Below are positions 26,836 to 37,148 of a DNA stretch of 64,000 nt, piece after piece. The notes under the pieces were generated by a model, which saw only the letters and a list, made by a program, of their open reading frames with translations, made no database searches and had not been told where the DNA came from. Numbering within the stretch: position 1 is the stretch's first letter; every line of letters begins with the position of its first letter. The stretch lies in assembly GCF_000235625.1 (NCBI RefSeq), contig NZ_AGTR01000002.1, forward strand, positions 23,910-87,909. Reading direction: 5' to 3'. The DNA comes from Marinobacter manganoxydans MnI7-9 (GTDB lineage Bacteria; Pseudomonadota; Gammaproteobacteria; Pseudomonadales; Oleiphilaceae). The translations under genes and the position numbers were made by a program.

Positions 26836-27903
26836 TCAAAGCAGAGCTGCTTGCTCCGGTTCGGTAAGCAGCGACCGGATTGGAGCAGGCAGGCCGAGGT
26901 TCAGGGCTTCATGGCGGTGTAGCCATTTCAGATGATCCTTGTCTGCAACGGTGTTGGCGCCGCCGGTGACGTTTAGTCGGGCGGGCTGTATGTGCAGGTG
27001 GTAATGGGAAAAGGTATGTCGAAAGCCGTTGATAAGCTCTGGTTCTGCGCAATCCAGCCCCAGGCTCTGTTCGCAGGCTTCCTGAAGCTCATCGGCTCCG
27101 TAGGCCGGGTCTAGTTCCGGCAGGCTCCAGAGGCCGCCCCAGATGCCACTGGGCGGGCGACGCTCAAGCAGAATGCGCCCCTCGCCATCCTCAAGAATCA
27201 CCATCCAGGTGGATTTCTCCGGCTTGGCCTTTTTCGGTTTGGAGCCGGGGTAGAGTGAGGTTTCACCCTGGGCGTAGGCTCTGCAGCCCTCTTGCAGCGG
27301 GCAGCTCTCGCAGGCCGGGCGGCTGCGGGTACACACCATGGCGCCGAGATCCATAATGCCCTGGGTGTAGTCGCGCACCCGCTGTTCCGGAGTGTGCTCT
27401 TCGGCCCGTTGCCACAGCTGGTTAAGCACGGCTGTCTGGCCGGGCCAGCCGGGGATGGCATGGTAGCGTGCCAGCACCCGTTTCACATTGCCATCCAGTA
27501 TGGCGGCGCGAATGCCGAAGGCCTGGGCCAATATGGCGGCGGCTGTGGAGCGGCCAATGCCGGTCAGGGATTCAAGCTCCTCCTGGGTTTGCGGGAACTC
27601 ACCATCGAACTCGCGCACCACCGTCTGGGCGGCTTTCTGCAGGTTGCGGGCCCTGGCGTAGTAACCAAGGCCGGACCAGTGGCTGAGCACATCATCCACC
27701 GGGGCTTCGGCCAGGGCATGAACGTCCGGGAAGCGTTCCATGAACGCTTCGAAGTAGGGGATAACCGTGGTTACCTGTGTCTGCTGCAGCATGATTTCGG
27801 AAACCCACACACGGTAGGCATTCCGGTTGTGATGCCACGGCAGGTCATGCCGGCCGTGGCAGTCGTACCATTGGAGCAGTTTGTTGGCGAAGCTGTCCGG
27901 CAT
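26836..27903 (-). CDS. mutY: A/G-specific adenine DNA glycosylase
   Basis: Base-excision repair enzyme removing adenine mispaired with 8-oxoguanine, 355 aa. Catalytic glutamate in VSEIMLQQTQV (E37), helix-hairpin-helix LTGIGRSTAAAI (about 112-123), catalytic aspartate in ILDGNVKRVL (about D138) and the 4Fe-4S cluster cysteines with the expected C-6x-C-2x-C-5x-C spacing in CTRSRPACESCPLQEGC. The C-terminal NUDIX-like 8-oxoG recognition domain is present (LLERRPPSGIWGGLWSLPE). The start overlaps the asmA stop by one base, so the genes are coupled. Confidence 0.96.
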   Translation of the reverse strand: MPDSFANKLLQWYDCHGRHDLPWHHNRNAYRVWVSEIMLQQTQVTTVIPYFEAFMERFPDVHALAEAPVDDVLSHWSGLGYYARARNLQKAAQTVVREFDGEFPQTQEELESLTGIGRSTAAAILAQAFGIRAAILDGNVKRVLARYHAIPGWPGQTAVLNQLWQRAEEHTPEQRVRDYTQGIMDLGAMVCTRSRPACESCPLQEGCRAYAQGETSLYPGSKPKKAKPEKSTWMVILEDGEGRILLERRPPSGIWGGLWSLPELDPAYGADELQEACEQSLGLDCAEPELINGFRHTFSHYHLHIQPARLNVTGGANTVADKDHLKWLHRHEALNLGLPAPIRSLLTEPEQAALL

Positions 27904-30068
27904 CAGTTGAACAGTCCTTTGAGTTTGTCGCCGATCTGTTCCTGCACCTTTTCTTTAACCTTCTCTTCCGCCTTGGCTTTTGCCTTGTCCACTTCCTCAC
28001 GGGCTTTCGCCTTGGCGGCATTTTCGGCGATGGTCTTCAGGGTGTCCCGGAAGCGGGAGCCGTCAAAGGAGCAAAGTCCTGCCGGGTCCTCGGCGAAGTT
28101 GCCACGGCACTCCACGGGAATAACCGCGTTTTCTACATATTCGGTAACGCGGCAGGCGTTGTCCCGGTGGATTTCACCAACGACTCTTAGCCCAACCTCA
28201 TAATCCAGTTCGCTCTGGGCCAGATCCACCGTGCCATTGCCCTCGAGGCGCATGCCGGCCAGCGCCGCCACGAGATCTGTGTTGTTGAGGCTGTTGCCGT
28301 TGATTTCCAGGGTGCCGCGCATGTCGTTGAACGGCGTGGTAGTGCCCCAATCGGTGGTCGTCAGCTCATCCTGGTTGACCAGAGCGATGCCCTGGCAGGC
28401 CATGCGTGTGAGGTTCATTCGGCGGAACTCGCCCTCTGCGAGGTTGAAGCTGATCTGTCCGTCAGCATTGCTGCGCAGTGCCGAGATCCGGTTGCCAGAG
28501 GTGTTGGCGTTCACTTTGAGATTTGCCCCGCCGGCGAGCATATCCACTTCTGCCAGATCGGTGAGCAAAGGCAGGGTCTGTACATTGGTTACGTCTGAGC
28601 CAACGGTCCATTTCGGATTGTCGCTGCGGGCGTCGATGGTCACGTTGGCACCAAAGCTGCCCTCGTACAGTTTGCCGCTGAACTCATCAACCTTGAGCAG
28701 GCCGTTTTTCGCGGTGGTGCTGGCTTTGATTTCGTTGATAGTCAGGTTGCTGACGATCAGCTGGCCGAGTCCCAGATCAATATCCAGCAGCAGGCTGCGA
28801 ATGGTCTCCAGGGGCAGAAGGTCGCCTTCGGGTCCGGCTGCAGCGGTTTCCTGGGATGCGGGTGCTTCCTCCGCCTCTCCTTCCGCTTTCGGTGGCAGGT
28901 ATCGGTCGGCATTCAACTGGTCGCCCTGGAGCTGGAAGACAACGCCTGTGTCGGCAAGGTTGTAACTGCCGGAACCAGTGAAGGTGGTGTCATCCAGTTT
29001 GATGGTCAGGTCGGTGAGCTCCACCTTGCCGGCCGGACCGCCAATACCGGTGGAGAAGGCGATGGCTTCAAGTACGTCCGGATCGCTGGTTTCCACCGGG
29101 GGCTGGCCGAGGTTGTTCAGAAGATCCTTTAGCGAGAACTCGGCGATGGAGATCTCGCCGCTCAGGGTTGGCTTGTCGCCGAATCCGGTAACGTCAAGAT
29201 CGGTCGACAAGTTCAGGTTGGCCAGGCTGGCGGTAAAGCCGCTCAGGTTAGCGGTCTCGTTTTCCAGGTTCGCCCTGGCAGAGCCCGCCAGTTCAGCCGT
29301 GACCTCTTTGCCACCGAACGGCTCTCCGGTCATGTCGAACACGGCATTCAGACCGGATACGGCCAACTCGTTGAGAGCCTCGTTGGCGGCGAGGCGGGCG
29401 CTGATATTGCCATCCACTTCAAACGTGGGCTGGGTGGTGGCTACCCGGAACCCGATTTCCAGCGGGAACTCGGAGCCCAGAGTAATGTTGCTGGCGTTGA
29501 CGGTGAAATTCTCCAGCGTGACCGACTGGCCGGTACTCTTGTCGGTGTAGTGCACCTGGGCATTGCTGATCTGAACGTTTTCAACGTTGAAGTTCAGAGG
29601 CTCGCCGCCGGCGCCCTCGCTCTCCTGTGCCTGTTCATCCTGGGTTCCGGCCGTTTCCTCGGTTGCCGTTCCCGCCGCCTTCTCGGGCATAATGCGGGTC
29701 CAGTTGCCGTTGCCCTGTTCGTCCACTTCGAGTCGGGCGTCCAGCCCGTCCAGTACGAAGGTATTCACCCTCGGGGACATGGCAATCAGTGACCAGAAAT
29801 CGATCTGGGCCACCAGTTGCTCAAGGGCAACAAAGCGGTCACCTTCCAGGGTGGCCTCTACGGAATTCAGCTCAAGGCCAAGTGGGATAAAAGACCAGCC
29901 GATGTCGCCTTCAAGGACCAGATCCAGGTTCGTGGCATCCTCAACGGCCTGTTCAATCTGCGGTTTGTAATCGTTGGGGTTGATCACGGCCATGGCGATG
30001 GCAACGGCAGCCACGGCAAGAACGATCAGTGCAACGATGGCAATCAGCACATAACGGACGGCTTTCAT
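27903..30068 (-). CDS. asmA: AsmA family protein
   Basis: Envelope protein of 721 aa anchored by one N-terminal helix (residues 5-28), the rest periplasmic. AsmA_N features: INPNDYKPQIEQAVEDATNLDLVLEGDIGWSFIPLGLELNSVEATL, followed by repeated beta-strand blocks and a C-terminal AsmA_2 region (GQISFNLAEGEFRRMNLTRMACQGIALVN). Family members are bridge-like proteins thought to carry phospholipids between the membranes. The tail is a lysine/glutamate-rich helix (AAKAKAREEVDKAKAKAEEKV). Upstream of mutY-yggX in the same operon. Confidence 0.92.
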   Translation of the reverse strand: MKAVRYVLIAIVALIVLAVAAVAIAMAVINPNDYKPQIEQAVEDATNLDLVLEGDIGWSFIPLGLELNSVEATLEGDRFVALEQLVAQIDFWSLIAMSPRVNTFVLDGLDARLEVDEQGNGNWTRIMPEKAAGTATEETAGTQDEQAQESEGAGGEPLNFNVENVQISNAQVHYTDKSTGQSVTLENFTVNASNITLGSEFPLEIGFRVATTQPTFEVDGNISARLAANEALNELAVSGLNAVFDMTGEPFGGKEVTAELAGSARANLENETANLSGFTASLANLNLSTDLDVTGFGDKPTLSGEISIAEFSLKDLLNNLGQPPVETSDPDVLEAIAFSTGIGGPAGKVELTDLTIKLDDTTFTGSGSYNLADTGVVFQLQGDQLNADRYLPPKAEGEAEEAPASQETAAAGPEGDLLPLETIRSLLLDIDLGLGQLIVSNLTINEIKASTTAKNGLLKVDEFSGKLYEGSFGANVTIDARSDNPKWTVGSDVTNVQTLPLLTDLAEVDMLAGGANLKVNANTSGNRISALRSNADGQISFNLAEGEFRRMNLTRMACQGIALVNQDELTTTDWGTTTPFNDMRGTLEINGNSLNNTDLVAALAGMRLEGNGTVDLAQSELDYEVGLRVVGEIHRDNACRVTEYVENAVIPVECRGNFAEDPAGLCSFDGSRFRDTLKTIAENAAKAKAREEVDKAKAKAEEKVKEKVQEQIGDKLKGLFN

Positions 30069-30261
30069 GATTCAGGCTTCCTTCCTATTTTTAGGAGCTT
30101 GCAGTATTCGCTGTGAATACCGACGCTAATGACCCAAAGGATAACGCAGGGTTAACAAATTAACAGCGCGGGAGTATGACAATGCGGTAGTGTTGGGCCA
30201 AAATACACGACCCTGATTTTCCGACTACATTGATACCTATAAACACAAGAAGGAGTTGGCC

Positions 30262-30723
30262 GTGGCTATTACCGTTTCGATTGAGCTGAACCGCGAACTT
30301 GAGATTCCGGGCAGCTATGATGAAGTGTTCGATTTGCTGGCGGATGTGCCACGTTCAGCCAGTCACTTCCCGAAAGTCCACAAACTGACCGACCTTGGCG
30401 ATAACGCCTACCGTTGGGAAATGGAAAAAGTGGGCGTCGACAAACATGCCATCCAGTCGGTGTACGCTTGCAAATATCACTCGGACAAAGACGCCGGCAA
30501 GATTACCTGGGAGCCGGTGAAGGGCGAGGGCAATGGCGTCGTGAGTGGTTCCTGGACCATCAAGTCCAAGGGCGATAATGCCACCGCCGTGAAGTTCCAG
30601 ACCAGCGCAGAGTTGACTGTGCCCCTGCCCAGCCTGCTCAAGTTGGCCATCAGCCCGGTTATCAAGCACGAGTTCAACAGCCTCGTAGACACTTACATGA
30701 ACAATCTGAAGAAGGCGTTCTGA
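30262..30723 (+). CDS. SRPBCC-fold protein (polyketide cyclase/dehydrase-like)
   Basis: Cytoplasmic protein of 153 aa with a START-like ligand-binding fold: ELEIPGSYDEVFDLLADVPRSASHFPKVHKLTDLG, KITWEPVKGEGNGVVSGSWTI and a long C-terminal helix (VIKHEFNSLVDTYMNNLKKAF). The likely start is GTG 30262, 6 nt after AGGAG (30251-30255); a TTG at 30256 is in frame but too close to that site. Ligand unknown. It precedes hisB by 139 bp and has its own upstream region, so a link to histidine synthesis is not implied. Confidence 0.72.
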   Translation: MAITVSIELNRELEIPGSYDEVFDLLADVPRSASHFPKVHKLTDLGDNAYRWEMEKVGVDKHAIQSVYACKYHSDKDAGKITWEPVKGEGNGVVSGSWTIKSKGDNATAVKFQTSAELTVPLPSLLKLAISPVIKHEFNSLVDTYMNNLKKAF

Positions 30724-30803
30724 CGCAGCCCTTTCTGCCATATACCTGCACTTCGCTATCGTAGCGATTAAACCGGTTGTGGGACTCCAGCCGACATAAA
30801 AGG

Positions 30804-30809
30804 TATAAT
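30804..30809 (+). promoter_or_regulatory. Candidate -10 box for hisBHAF
   Basis: A perfect TATAAT lies 53 bp upstream of the hisB start. No good -35 is visible at 16-18 bp (the nearest TTG-containing hexamer is 21 bp away), so this is a weak promoter call. No histidine leader peptide or attenuator is visible. Confidence 0.35.
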
Positions 30810-30861
30810 CGCCGGATCGAATTTTTCCGGCTTTATGCCGCTCAATTGTCACGGAGTCCCC

Positions 30862-31455
30862 ATGGCCGAACGCAAGGCTCGGGTAGAGAGAAATACCCTT
30901 GAAACCCAGATCACCGTTGAGATTGATCTCGACGGAACCGGCAAATCCAGTTTCGATACCGGCGTGCCGTTTCTGGAGCACATGATGGACCAGATCGCCC
31001 GCCACGGTCTGGTGGATCTGAATATCGTTTCGAAGGGCGACCTGCACATTGATGACCACCACACCGTGGAAGACATCGGCATAACCCTTGGCCAGGCCTT
31101 CAAACAGGCGGTTGGCGACAAAAAGGGCATTCGCCGCTACGGCCACGCTTATGTCCCGCTGGATGAGGCGCTCTCCCGAGTCGTTATCGATCTGTCCGGT
31201 CGCCCGGGCCTGATGATGGATGTGCCGTACACTCGCGGTGCCGTGGGTGGCTTTGACGTGGACCTGTTCGAGGAGTTTTTCCACGGCTTTGTGAACCATT
31301 CCATGGTGACCCTGCACATCGACAATCTGAAGGGTAAAAACACCCACCATCAGATTGAAACCGTGTTCAAGGCCTTCGGCCGTGCCCTGCGTATGGCGAT
31401 TGAAATGGACGAGCGGATGGCCGGTATTACACCGTCTACCAAGGGTTCGCTGTAA
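30862..31455 (+). CDS. hisB: Imidazoleglycerol-phosphate dehydratase
   Basis: Sixth step of histidine synthesis, 197 aa, the monofunctional form without the histidinol-phosphatase domain of E. coli. The start at 30862 ([12 protein letters not shown]) follows CGGAGT. Metal-binding motifs are intact: [45 protein letters not shown] and GKNTHHQIE. First gene of hisB-hisH-hisA-hisF; the remaining his genes lie elsewhere. Confidence 0.97.
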   Translation: MAERKARVERNTLETQITVEIDLDGTGKSSFDTGVPFLEHMMDQIARHGLVDLNIVSKGDLHIDDHHTVEDIGITLGQAFKQAVGDKKGIRRYGHAYVPLDEALSRVVIDLSGRPGLMMDVPYTRGAVGGFDVDLFEEFFHGFVNHSMVTLHIDNLKGKNTHHQIETVFKAFGRALRMAIEMDERMAGITPSTKGSL

Positions 31456-31483
31456 ACGCCGCGTCGCCAGAAGGCTCGCTTTA

Positions 31484-31503
31484 ACCGGTCATGTTTGACC
31501 GGT
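31484..31503. other. Perfect hairpin between hisB and hisH
   Basis: ACCGGTCA (31484-31491), loop TGTT, TGACCGGT (31496-31503): an 8-bp perfect stem in the 71-bp hisB-hisH gap, ending 24 bp before the hisH start. Without a T tract it is not a terminator; it may modulate hisH translation or mRNA stability. Confidence 0.5.
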
Positions 31504-31526
31504 CAATCAAGGACACCGCAACAACC

Positions 31527-32168
31527 ATGAAAACCGTTGCCATTATCGACTACGGCATGGGCAATCTTCACTCTGCCAAAAAAGCAGTAGAGCACGTTGC
31601 CCCGGACACCACCGTGCTGGTCACCGACAACGCCGAAAAAATCCGTGAAGCCGATCGTGTCATCCTCCCTGGCGTCGGTGCCATTCGCGACTGTATGGCC
31701 GAAATGCATCGTGTCGGGGTAGTGGATCTGGTTCGTGAGGTCTCTCAGGATCGCCCGTTTCTTGGCATCTGCGTGGGCATGCAGGCCCTGATGTCCCGCA
31801 GTGAAGAGAACGGCGGCGTTGACTGCATCGGCCTGTTTCCTTCGCAAGTACGCTATTTCGGTGACCACCTCACGGAAAACGGCGAGCGCCTGAAAGTGCC
31901 CCACATGGGCTGGAACCAGGTGCAGCAGACCATTGATCACCCCCTTTGGCATAACATTCCCGAGGGTGACCGTTTCTACTTCGTGCACAGCTTCTACGCA
32001 GAAGCCGAGGGCAACGCCGATATGGCAGGCCGCACCCGCTATGGGGTGGACCTTGCGGCAGCAGTCGCGCGAGACAATATTTTTGCAGTGCAATTCCACC
32101 CGGAGAAAAGTGCCCGGGCGGGCCTGCAGTTGCTCGAGAATTTTACAAACTGGACTGGAAAATGCTGA
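31527..32168 (+). CDS. hisH: Imidazole glycerol phosphate synthase, glutaminase subunit
   Basis: Supplies ammonia from glutamine to HisF; 213 aa. The start at 31527 gives the canonical [20 protein letters not shown]; an in-frame ATG at 31491 lies inside the intercistronic hairpin. Class I amidotransferase triad: cysteine in GICVGMQAL (about C82), and histidine/glutamate in VQFHPEKS near the C-terminus. Its last 7 bp overlap hisA. Confidence 0.97.
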   Translation: MKTVAIIDYGMGNLHSAKKAVEHVAPDTTVLVTDNAEKIREADRVILPGVGAIRDCMAEMHRVGVVDLVREVSQDRPFLGICVGMQALMSRSEENGGVDCIGLFPSQVRYFGDHLTENGERLKVPHMGWNQVQQTIDHPLWHNIPEGDRFYFVHSFYAEAEGNADMAGRTRYGVDLAAAVARDNIFAVQFHPEKSARAGLQLLENFTNWTGKC

Positions 32169-32899
32169 TAATTCCTGCAATCGATCTGAAAGACGGTAAA
32201 TGTGTACGCCTGCGTCAGGGCCGGATGGACGACTCCACGGTGTTTGGTGACGATCCTGTCAATATGGCCACTCGCTGGGTGGAAGCCGGCGCCCGCCGGC
32301 TGCACCTGGTTGACCTGAACGGCGCGTTTGCCGGTGAGCCGGTCAACGGCGAGATTGTCCAGGCCATTGCCCGTAAATACCCGGATCTTCCCATCCAGAT
32401 CGGTGGCGGTATCCGGTCGGCAGAAACCATCGAAGCCTACCTGAAGGCCGGTGTGCAGTGGGTCATCATTGGCACCAAGGCGGTGAAGGAGCCGGAATTT
32501 GTCACTGAGATGTGCAAAAAATTCCCGGGTCACATCATCGTCGGCCTGGACGCCAAAGACGGCCGCGTGGCCACCGATGGCTGGGCGGAGGTCTCGGAAG
32601 TGATGGCTACCGATCTTGCCAAGCGCTTTGCCAACGACGGCGTGGACGCGATTGTGTACACCGATATCAGCCGAGACGGCATGATGCAGGGCGTTAATGT
32701 GGAAGCAACAGCCGCACTGGCAGAAGAGGGCGGAATTCCGGTTATCGCCTCTGGTGGCGTGACCAATATGGATGATCTGAAACGCCTGGCTACCGTGGCG
32801 GACAAGGGCATCCTTGGTGCCATCACGGGTCGTGCGATCTATGAAGGCACCCTGGATGTCGCTGAAGCGCAGGCTTTCTGCGACGGTCTGAAGGGGTAA
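32162..32899 (+). CDS. hisA: ProFAR isomerase (HisA)
   Basis: Isomerises N'-ProFAR to PRFAR; a (beta/alpha)8 barrel of 245 aa. The general base is the aspartate of [17 protein letters not shown] (D8) and the general acid that of [12 protein letters not shown] (about D130). Phosphate-binding loops GGGIRS and ASGGV are visible. The start ATG overlaps the hisH stop. Confidence 0.97.
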   Translation: MLIIPAIDLKDGKCVRLRQGRMDDSTVFGDDPVNMATRWVEAGARRLHLVDLNGAFAGEPVNGEIVQAIARKYPDLPIQIGGGIRSAETIEAYLKAGVQWVIIGTKAVKEPEFVTEMCKKFPGHIIVGLDAKDGRVATDGWAEVSEVMATDLAKRFANDGVDAIVYTDISRDGMMQGVNVEATAALAEEGGIPVIASGGVTNMDDLKRLATVADKGILGAITGRAIYEGTLDVAEAQAFCDGLKG

Positions 32900-32908
32900 G
32901 GGCGGCTT

Positions 32909-33682
32909 ATGGCTCTGGCGAAACGCATCATTCCCTGCCTCGATGTCGATAAAGGCCGCGTGGTGAAGGGCGTCAATTTCGTTGATATCCGCGATGCCGG
33001 CGACCCGGTGGAAGTGGCCCGTCGTTACAATGAGCAGGGTGCCGATGAAATCACCTTCCTCGACATCACGGCCAGCCATGAGAGCCGTGACACCACCTAC
33101 GAGACCGTTGAACGAATGGCGGCGGAAGTCTTCATTCCGCTGACTGTCGGCGGTGGTGTGCGTACCGTGGATGACATACGCAAGCTCCTGAATGCCGGCG
33201 CAGACAAGGTGTCGATCAATACCGCAGCCGTGTTCAACCCGGAGTTTGTCCGGGAAGCGGCGGACCGCTTTGGCAGCCAGTGCATCGTGGTGGCCATTGA
33301 TGCCAAGCGGGTGAGTGAACAGGGCGAGGAGCCCCGGTGGGAAATCTTTACCCACGGTGGCCGCAAGCCCACAGGGCTGGATGCCGTGGAATGGGCCCGC
33401 AAGATGGTGGAAATGGGCGCTGGTGAGTTACTGCTGACCAGCATGGACCGGGACGGCACCAAGATCGGATTTGATCTCGGGCTGACCAAAGCCATCAGCG
33501 ATGCTGTGATTGTGCCGGTGATTGCCTCAGGCGGTGTCGGAGAGCTGCAGCACCTGGCTGATGGCGTGACTCAGGGCGGTGCCGATGCGGTATTGGCGGC
33601 GTCAATCTTTCACTTCGGACAGCACACCATTCCTGAAGCGAAGGCCTTCATGAAGGCCCAGGGCATAGAAGTCCGCGATTAA
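32909..33682 (+). CDS. hisF: Imidazole glycerol phosphate synthase, cyclase subunit
   Basis: Partner of HisH; closes the imidazole ring and releases AICAR. It is 257 aa with a (beta/alpha)8 fold. Catalytic aspartates in [14 protein letters not shown] (D11) and [14 protein letters not shown] (about D132). [10 protein letters not shown] and [11 protein letters not shown] are the phosphate loops. It starts 9 bp after hisA. The 3' end overlaps the convergent yibQ-like gene by 4 bp, leaving no room for an intrinsic terminator. Confidence 0.97.
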   Translation: MALAKRIIPCLDVDKGRVVKGVNFVDIRDAGDPVEVARRYNEQGADEITFLDITASHESRDTTYETVERMAAEVFIPLTVGGGVRTVDDIRKLLNAGADKVSINTAAVFNPEFVREAADRFGSQCIVVAIDAKRVSEQGEEPRWEIFTHGGRKPTGLDAVEWARKMVEMGAGELLLTSMDRDGTKIGFDLGLTKAISDAVIVPVIASGGVGELQHLADGVTQGGADAVLAASIFHFGQHTIPEAKAFMKAQGIEVRD

Positions 33683-34494
33683 TCCTTCTTTGCAAAAGCA
33701 GGTCGAATGGCCTGCTTTTCTCCTTCCGCAAACATCTCCCGATTGCCGTTGCGCATGGCCCAAAGGCCGCTGACCGTGGCAATGGCGATGCCTTGCTCAT
33801 CCAGTTTGGGTAGGTGCTTCTCCAGGTAATCCACGGTGACTTTGTGAGGATGGCCAATGCCGATGGCGCTACCGTTTTCTTTGGCGCGCTTGATCAGCAG
33901 TTTGAACTGGCGGTCCACAAACTCTTCGGTCTGTTCGTGGTCGAGAAACACGTCCCGGGTCATGGTCGGAATGCGGTACGCCGCTGCGACATCACCGGCC
34001 ACGGATGAGGCGATGGTGCGGCTGTCGATAAAGTACACGGGGTAGCGGAACAGCTCTTTCATGACCCAGTCCATGGGCTGCAGCTGCTGGGTCAGCAGGC
34101 TGCCCATGTGGTTGTTCACGCCCTGGACATGGGGAATCGACTGCAAGGCACGGCGAAGGGTGGTCACCATGCTCTGTTCGTCCATCTCGGGGGTCAGGCC
34201 GCCCGGGCCCAGGCCATAGTTGCGGGTGTTGGCCATGGGGGCGTGCAGCATGATTTCCTTGTGCTGCTTATAGGCGAGCCGGGCCAGGCTGTCCGTGTGT
34301 GGACGGTAGGGCAGAAAAGCCAGCGTGAGCGGCTGATCCAGGTTTGCCAGTCGCTCACCTTCAACAAGGCTGTGGCCCATGTCATCAATAATGATGGCAA
34401 TGGTGGGCGGCAGTGCTTTTCGGGCCGGCTCCGCGGACACCGTGCCGGCGGTAAAACAGAATGCTACGGCCAGCAGAGTACTGACTACTCTCAC
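33679..34494 (-). CDS. Divergent polysaccharide deacetylase family protein (YibQ-like)
   Basis: Exported protein of 271 aa with a signal peptide (residues 1-21) and a divergent deacetylase barrel (DUF610): [45 protein letters not shown], then [39 protein letters not shown] and [13 protein letters not shown]. The DD, HxxN and NNHMGS metal-site motifs are kept. The start is GTG, overlapping the ctpA stop (GTGA). E. coli YibQ likewise follows envC, suggesting a role in cell-wall turnover; substrate unknown. Confidence 0.88.
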   Translation of the reverse strand: MRVVSTLLAVAFCFTAGTVSAEPARKALPPTIAIIIDDMGHSLVEGERLANLDQPLTLAFLPYRPHTDSLARLAYKQHKEIMLHAPMANTRNYGLGPGGLTPEMDEQSMVTTLRRALQSIPHVQGVNNHMGSLLTQQLQPMDWVMKELFRYPVYFIDSRTIASSVAGDVAAAYRIPTMTRDVFLDHEQTEEFVDRQFKLLIKRAKENGSAIGIGHPHKVTVDYLEKHLPKLDEQGIAIATVSGLWAMRNGNREMFAEGEKQAIRPAFAKKD

Positions 34495-35897
34495 TGATCG
34501 CTTCCTTCTGCCTTGGCGCTCTTGTTCGGGTTCAGAATCCGGATTCCCTTGAGCAGGTTCAGTGCCGAGCGTAGCTGATAATCCCGGTCGGCAAGAGAAC
34601 CGGTTGCGTTCTGGGCATCATCGTTTCCATCCTGGTCCTGCCCCTCGTTCTGCCCTTCAAGGTGCCCGCTCAGATCCGCTTCGGTGAAGAACGGCTTGCT
34701 GTCGAGCTCCTTGAGTTCCGCCGGCCGTACTTCAATATCGGGTTTGATGCCGGTGGCCTGGATGGAGCGGCCATCCGGTGTGTAATAGCGCGCGGTAGTC
34801 ATCTTGATGGCGTGGGTCTCATCCAGCGGAATGACCGTCTGGACGCTGCCCTTGCCAAAGGACTTTGTGCCCATCACCACAGCGCGCTCATGGTCCTGAA
34901 GCGCGCCGGCGAGGATTTCTGAAGCAGAGGCGGAGCCGCCGTTGATCAGCACGACAATAGGCGTGCCTTCCATGATGTCGCCCGATCGCGCGCTGAAGCG
35001 CAGGCGGGAACTCTGGATGCGGCCCTCGGTGTAGACGATCAGTCCGTCATCAAGCAGGGCATCTGCGGTCTCTACGGCCGCCTGCAGCACCCCGCCCGGG
35101 TTGTTGCGCAGGTCGATAACAAGGCCGTCAAGATCGCGTCCGAGTTCGTCTTCCAGTCCGTTGAGGGCATCCTTGAACTGCGAGCCGGTATCCGCCTGGA
35201 ACTGGGTAATGCGAACATAACCGTAACCATTTTCCAGCATTCGGGATTTCACGCTGGTGACCTTGATAACGTCCCGTTCCACTTCGATTTCGATGGGAGC
35301 GCTTTCCCCCTCACGCATAATGGTGAGCGTCAGGATCGAGCCGGGTTTGCCCCGCATTAGCTGGACAGCCTCTTCCAGGCTCATGCCTTTAACCGGTTTT
35401 TCATCCAGCTTGATGATCAGGTCCCCCGCCTGAACCCCTGCCTTCTGCGCTGGCGTGTCGTCGATGGGGGCAATCACTTTCACAAAGCCGTTTTCCATGC
35501 CCACTTCAATGCCCAGCCCGCCGAACTCGCCGGAGGTGCTCTCTTCGAGCTCTTCGTAGTCCTTGGGTGCCAGGTAGGTGGAGTGAGGATCGAGGTCTGA
35601 CAGCATGCCTTTAATGGCGCTTTCGAGGAGTTTGCGATCGCTTACTTCCTCGACGTACGCATCTTTGATGCGGCTGAATACCTCGGTGAACTTGCGGAGG
35701 TCTTCCAGTGGCAGCTGCTTCTCCGGATCCGGCAGGCTTATTTCCACGCGTTCGCCGTTCTGGATGCCTTCCAGCAGCTGCTCGGTGGCGGCGTCTTTAT
35801 CCTGGGCCCAGGCCAGTCCGGAAGCGGTTGCGAAACAGGTAGCGAGAGCAATGCTGCGTAATGGCAAGGCGTGGAGTGTACTTCTGACCCGTTTCAT
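34491..35897 (-). CDS. ctpA: Carboxyl-terminal processing peptidase (S41), CtpA
   Basis: Periplasmic serine protease of 468 aa. Signal peptide to about residue 31 (GLAWA), an N-terminal helical domain, a PDZ domain (GGLGIEVGMENGFVKVIAPIDDTPAQKAGVQAGDLIIKLDEKPVKG) and the S41 core. The catalytic dyad is the serine in INGGSASASEI and the lysine in GTKSFGKGSVQTV. The C-terminus is a low-complexity acidic stretch (EGQNEGQDQDGNDD) before a short conserved tail. In Pseudomonas, CtpA with its adaptor LbcA degrades peptidoglycan hydrolases, in keeping with envC next door. Confidence 0.95.
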   Translation of the reverse strand: MKRVRSTLHALPLRSIALATCFATASGLAWAQDKDAATEQLLEGIQNGERVEISLPDPEKQLPLEDLRKFTEVFSRIKDAYVEEVSDRKLLESAIKGMLSDLDPHSTYLAPKDYEELEESTSGEFGGLGIEVGMENGFVKVIAPIDDTPAQKAGVQAGDLIIKLDEKPVKGMSLEEAVQLMRGKPGSILTLTIMREGESAPIEIEVERDVIKVTSVKSRMLENGYGYVRITQFQADTGSQFKDALNGLEDELGRDLDGLVIDLRNNPGGVLQAAVETADALLDDGLIVYTEGRIQSSRLRFSARSGDIMEGTPIVVLINGGSASASEILAGALQDHERAVVMGTKSFGKGSVQTVIPLDETHAIKMTTARYYTPDGRSIQATGIKPDIEVRPAELKELDSKPFFTEADLSGHLEGQNEGQDQDGNDDAQNATGSLADRDYQLRSALNLLKGIRILNPNKSAKAEGSDQ

Positions 35898-35994
35898 TCA
35901 CATATCCCGTTTTTATTCCGATAGTTGGACTGGTTTCCCTGACTCCGAACAGTATGGCGTTACCTGCGGCGTTTGTCAGCCCTCCCGGGGGCTC

Positions 35995-37128
35995 TCAGTT
36001 TGCCAGCCATCGGCCAGGGTTGTCGGGTTTACCATTGTGCCGGACTTCAAAGTAGAGCGCCGGGGAATCTGTGCCGCCGGTACGGCCCGCCTGGGCAATG
36101 GGTTCGCCGGCAGCCACCCAGTCGCCTGGGCTGGTAAACAAGCTGCTGCTGTGGCCGTACAGGGTCATGTAGCCGTCGCCGTGGTCGATGATGGTGATCA
36201 GGCCAAAGCCCCGAAGCCAGTTGGCAAACACCACCCGGCCATAGTGTATGGCACGGATCTCCGCTTCGTCCCCGGTTCCGATCAGCAGGCCGTTGCGACG
36301 GAGTTTGCCGTCGGCATAGCGCTCTCCGTAGCGGCTCAGGACCTGTCCCTTTACGGGCCAGGGCAGTTTGTTACGTAATGAGGCGAAGGGCTGGGATTCA
36401 TTGGGTGAGGGGATGTTGTTGATCGCCTGCTGCACTTCCGCCAGCAGGTTTTCAAGCCGTTTGCGGTCGGATTCCAGTTCTTCCCGCTCGCTGCGCCGGT
36501 TCTGGATGTCGGCATTGAGGGCGGCCAGTGTCTGTTGGCGCTCCTTTCTCGATGCCGTCAGTTCCTGCTGGCGTTTAGCGACGTTTTCCTCAGTTCTGGC
36601 CAGTTCAACCCGGGTTGATTGCACGGCAGCCTGTGTGCTTCTGAGTTCTTGCAGGCTTTGTCTGAACGCCTCCAGGCGGTCGACTGTGTCCTTGCTAAGG
36701 TATTCGTAGTAGGTCATGGTCCGGGCGATCTTGTCCGGATCAATTTCGTTAAGCAGTACCTTTACGGCTGGCGCATCGCCTTCCATCCAGGCGGCGCGGA
36801 TCTGCTTCTTGAGACTGTCCCGCTGGCGGTCAAGGGTTCGGGTGAGCTCCTGCGCCTCGCTTTCCAGTTCACGGAGCCTCTGCTGCTGCTGTTCGGCCTG
36901 CTGGCGCAGAGAGCGGCGTTCACGGGTCAGGCGGCTGATATTCTTTTCGGTCGCGGCAAGTTGCCGCTCCAGGGAGGAGCGGTCCTCTTCGGCGTCCTCC
37001 AGCCAATCGTCGATGTCCTCAATGCGTTCCTTGAGTTCCTCGATCTGAGCCGGGGTTACATCCTGTTGGGCTGTAGCCGGCGCTGCGCCCAGAAGGAGGG
37101 CGAGCGCCAGAATCGCGTGGAGTTGCAA
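35995..37128 (-). CDS. envC: Murein hydrolase activator EnvC
   Basis: Periplasmic divisome protein that activates amidases AmiA/B; 377 aa. Signal peptide (residues 1-20), a long coiled coil (about 25-245) and a C-terminal LytM/M23 domain. The LytM site is degenerate: the usual H-x3-D zinc motif reads RRNGLLIG, and the last HxH position reads LYFEVRHNG, while YGHSSSL keeps one histidine. That is normal for EnvC, which activates rather than cleaves. It lies 20 bp after gpmI and 97 bp before ctpA. Confidence 0.94.
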   Translation of the reverse strand: MQLHAILALALLLGAAPATAQQDVTPAQIEELKERIEDIDDWLEDAEEDRSSLERQLAATEKNISRLTRERRSLRQQAEQQQQRLRELESEAQELTRTLDRQRDSLKKQIRAAWMEGDAPAVKVLLNEIDPDKIARTMTYYEYLSKDTVDRLEAFRQSLQELRSTQAAVQSTRVELARTEENVAKRQQELTASRKERQQTLAALNADIQNRRSEREELESDRKRLENLLAEVQQAINNIPSPNESQPFASLRNKLPWPVKGQVLSRYGERYADGKLRRNGLLIGTGDEAEIRAIHYGRVVFANWLRGFGLITIIDHGDGYMTLYGHSSSLFTSPGDWVAAGEPIAQAGRTGGTDSPALYFEVRHNGKPDNPGRWLAN

Positions 37129-37148
37129 GGGTTGGTTCCGTTCCCGGA

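Noticed and set aside
32039-33355. 438-codon minus-strand open frame opposite hisA/hisF
   Set aside because: Antisense shadow; hisA and hisF have complete active sites.
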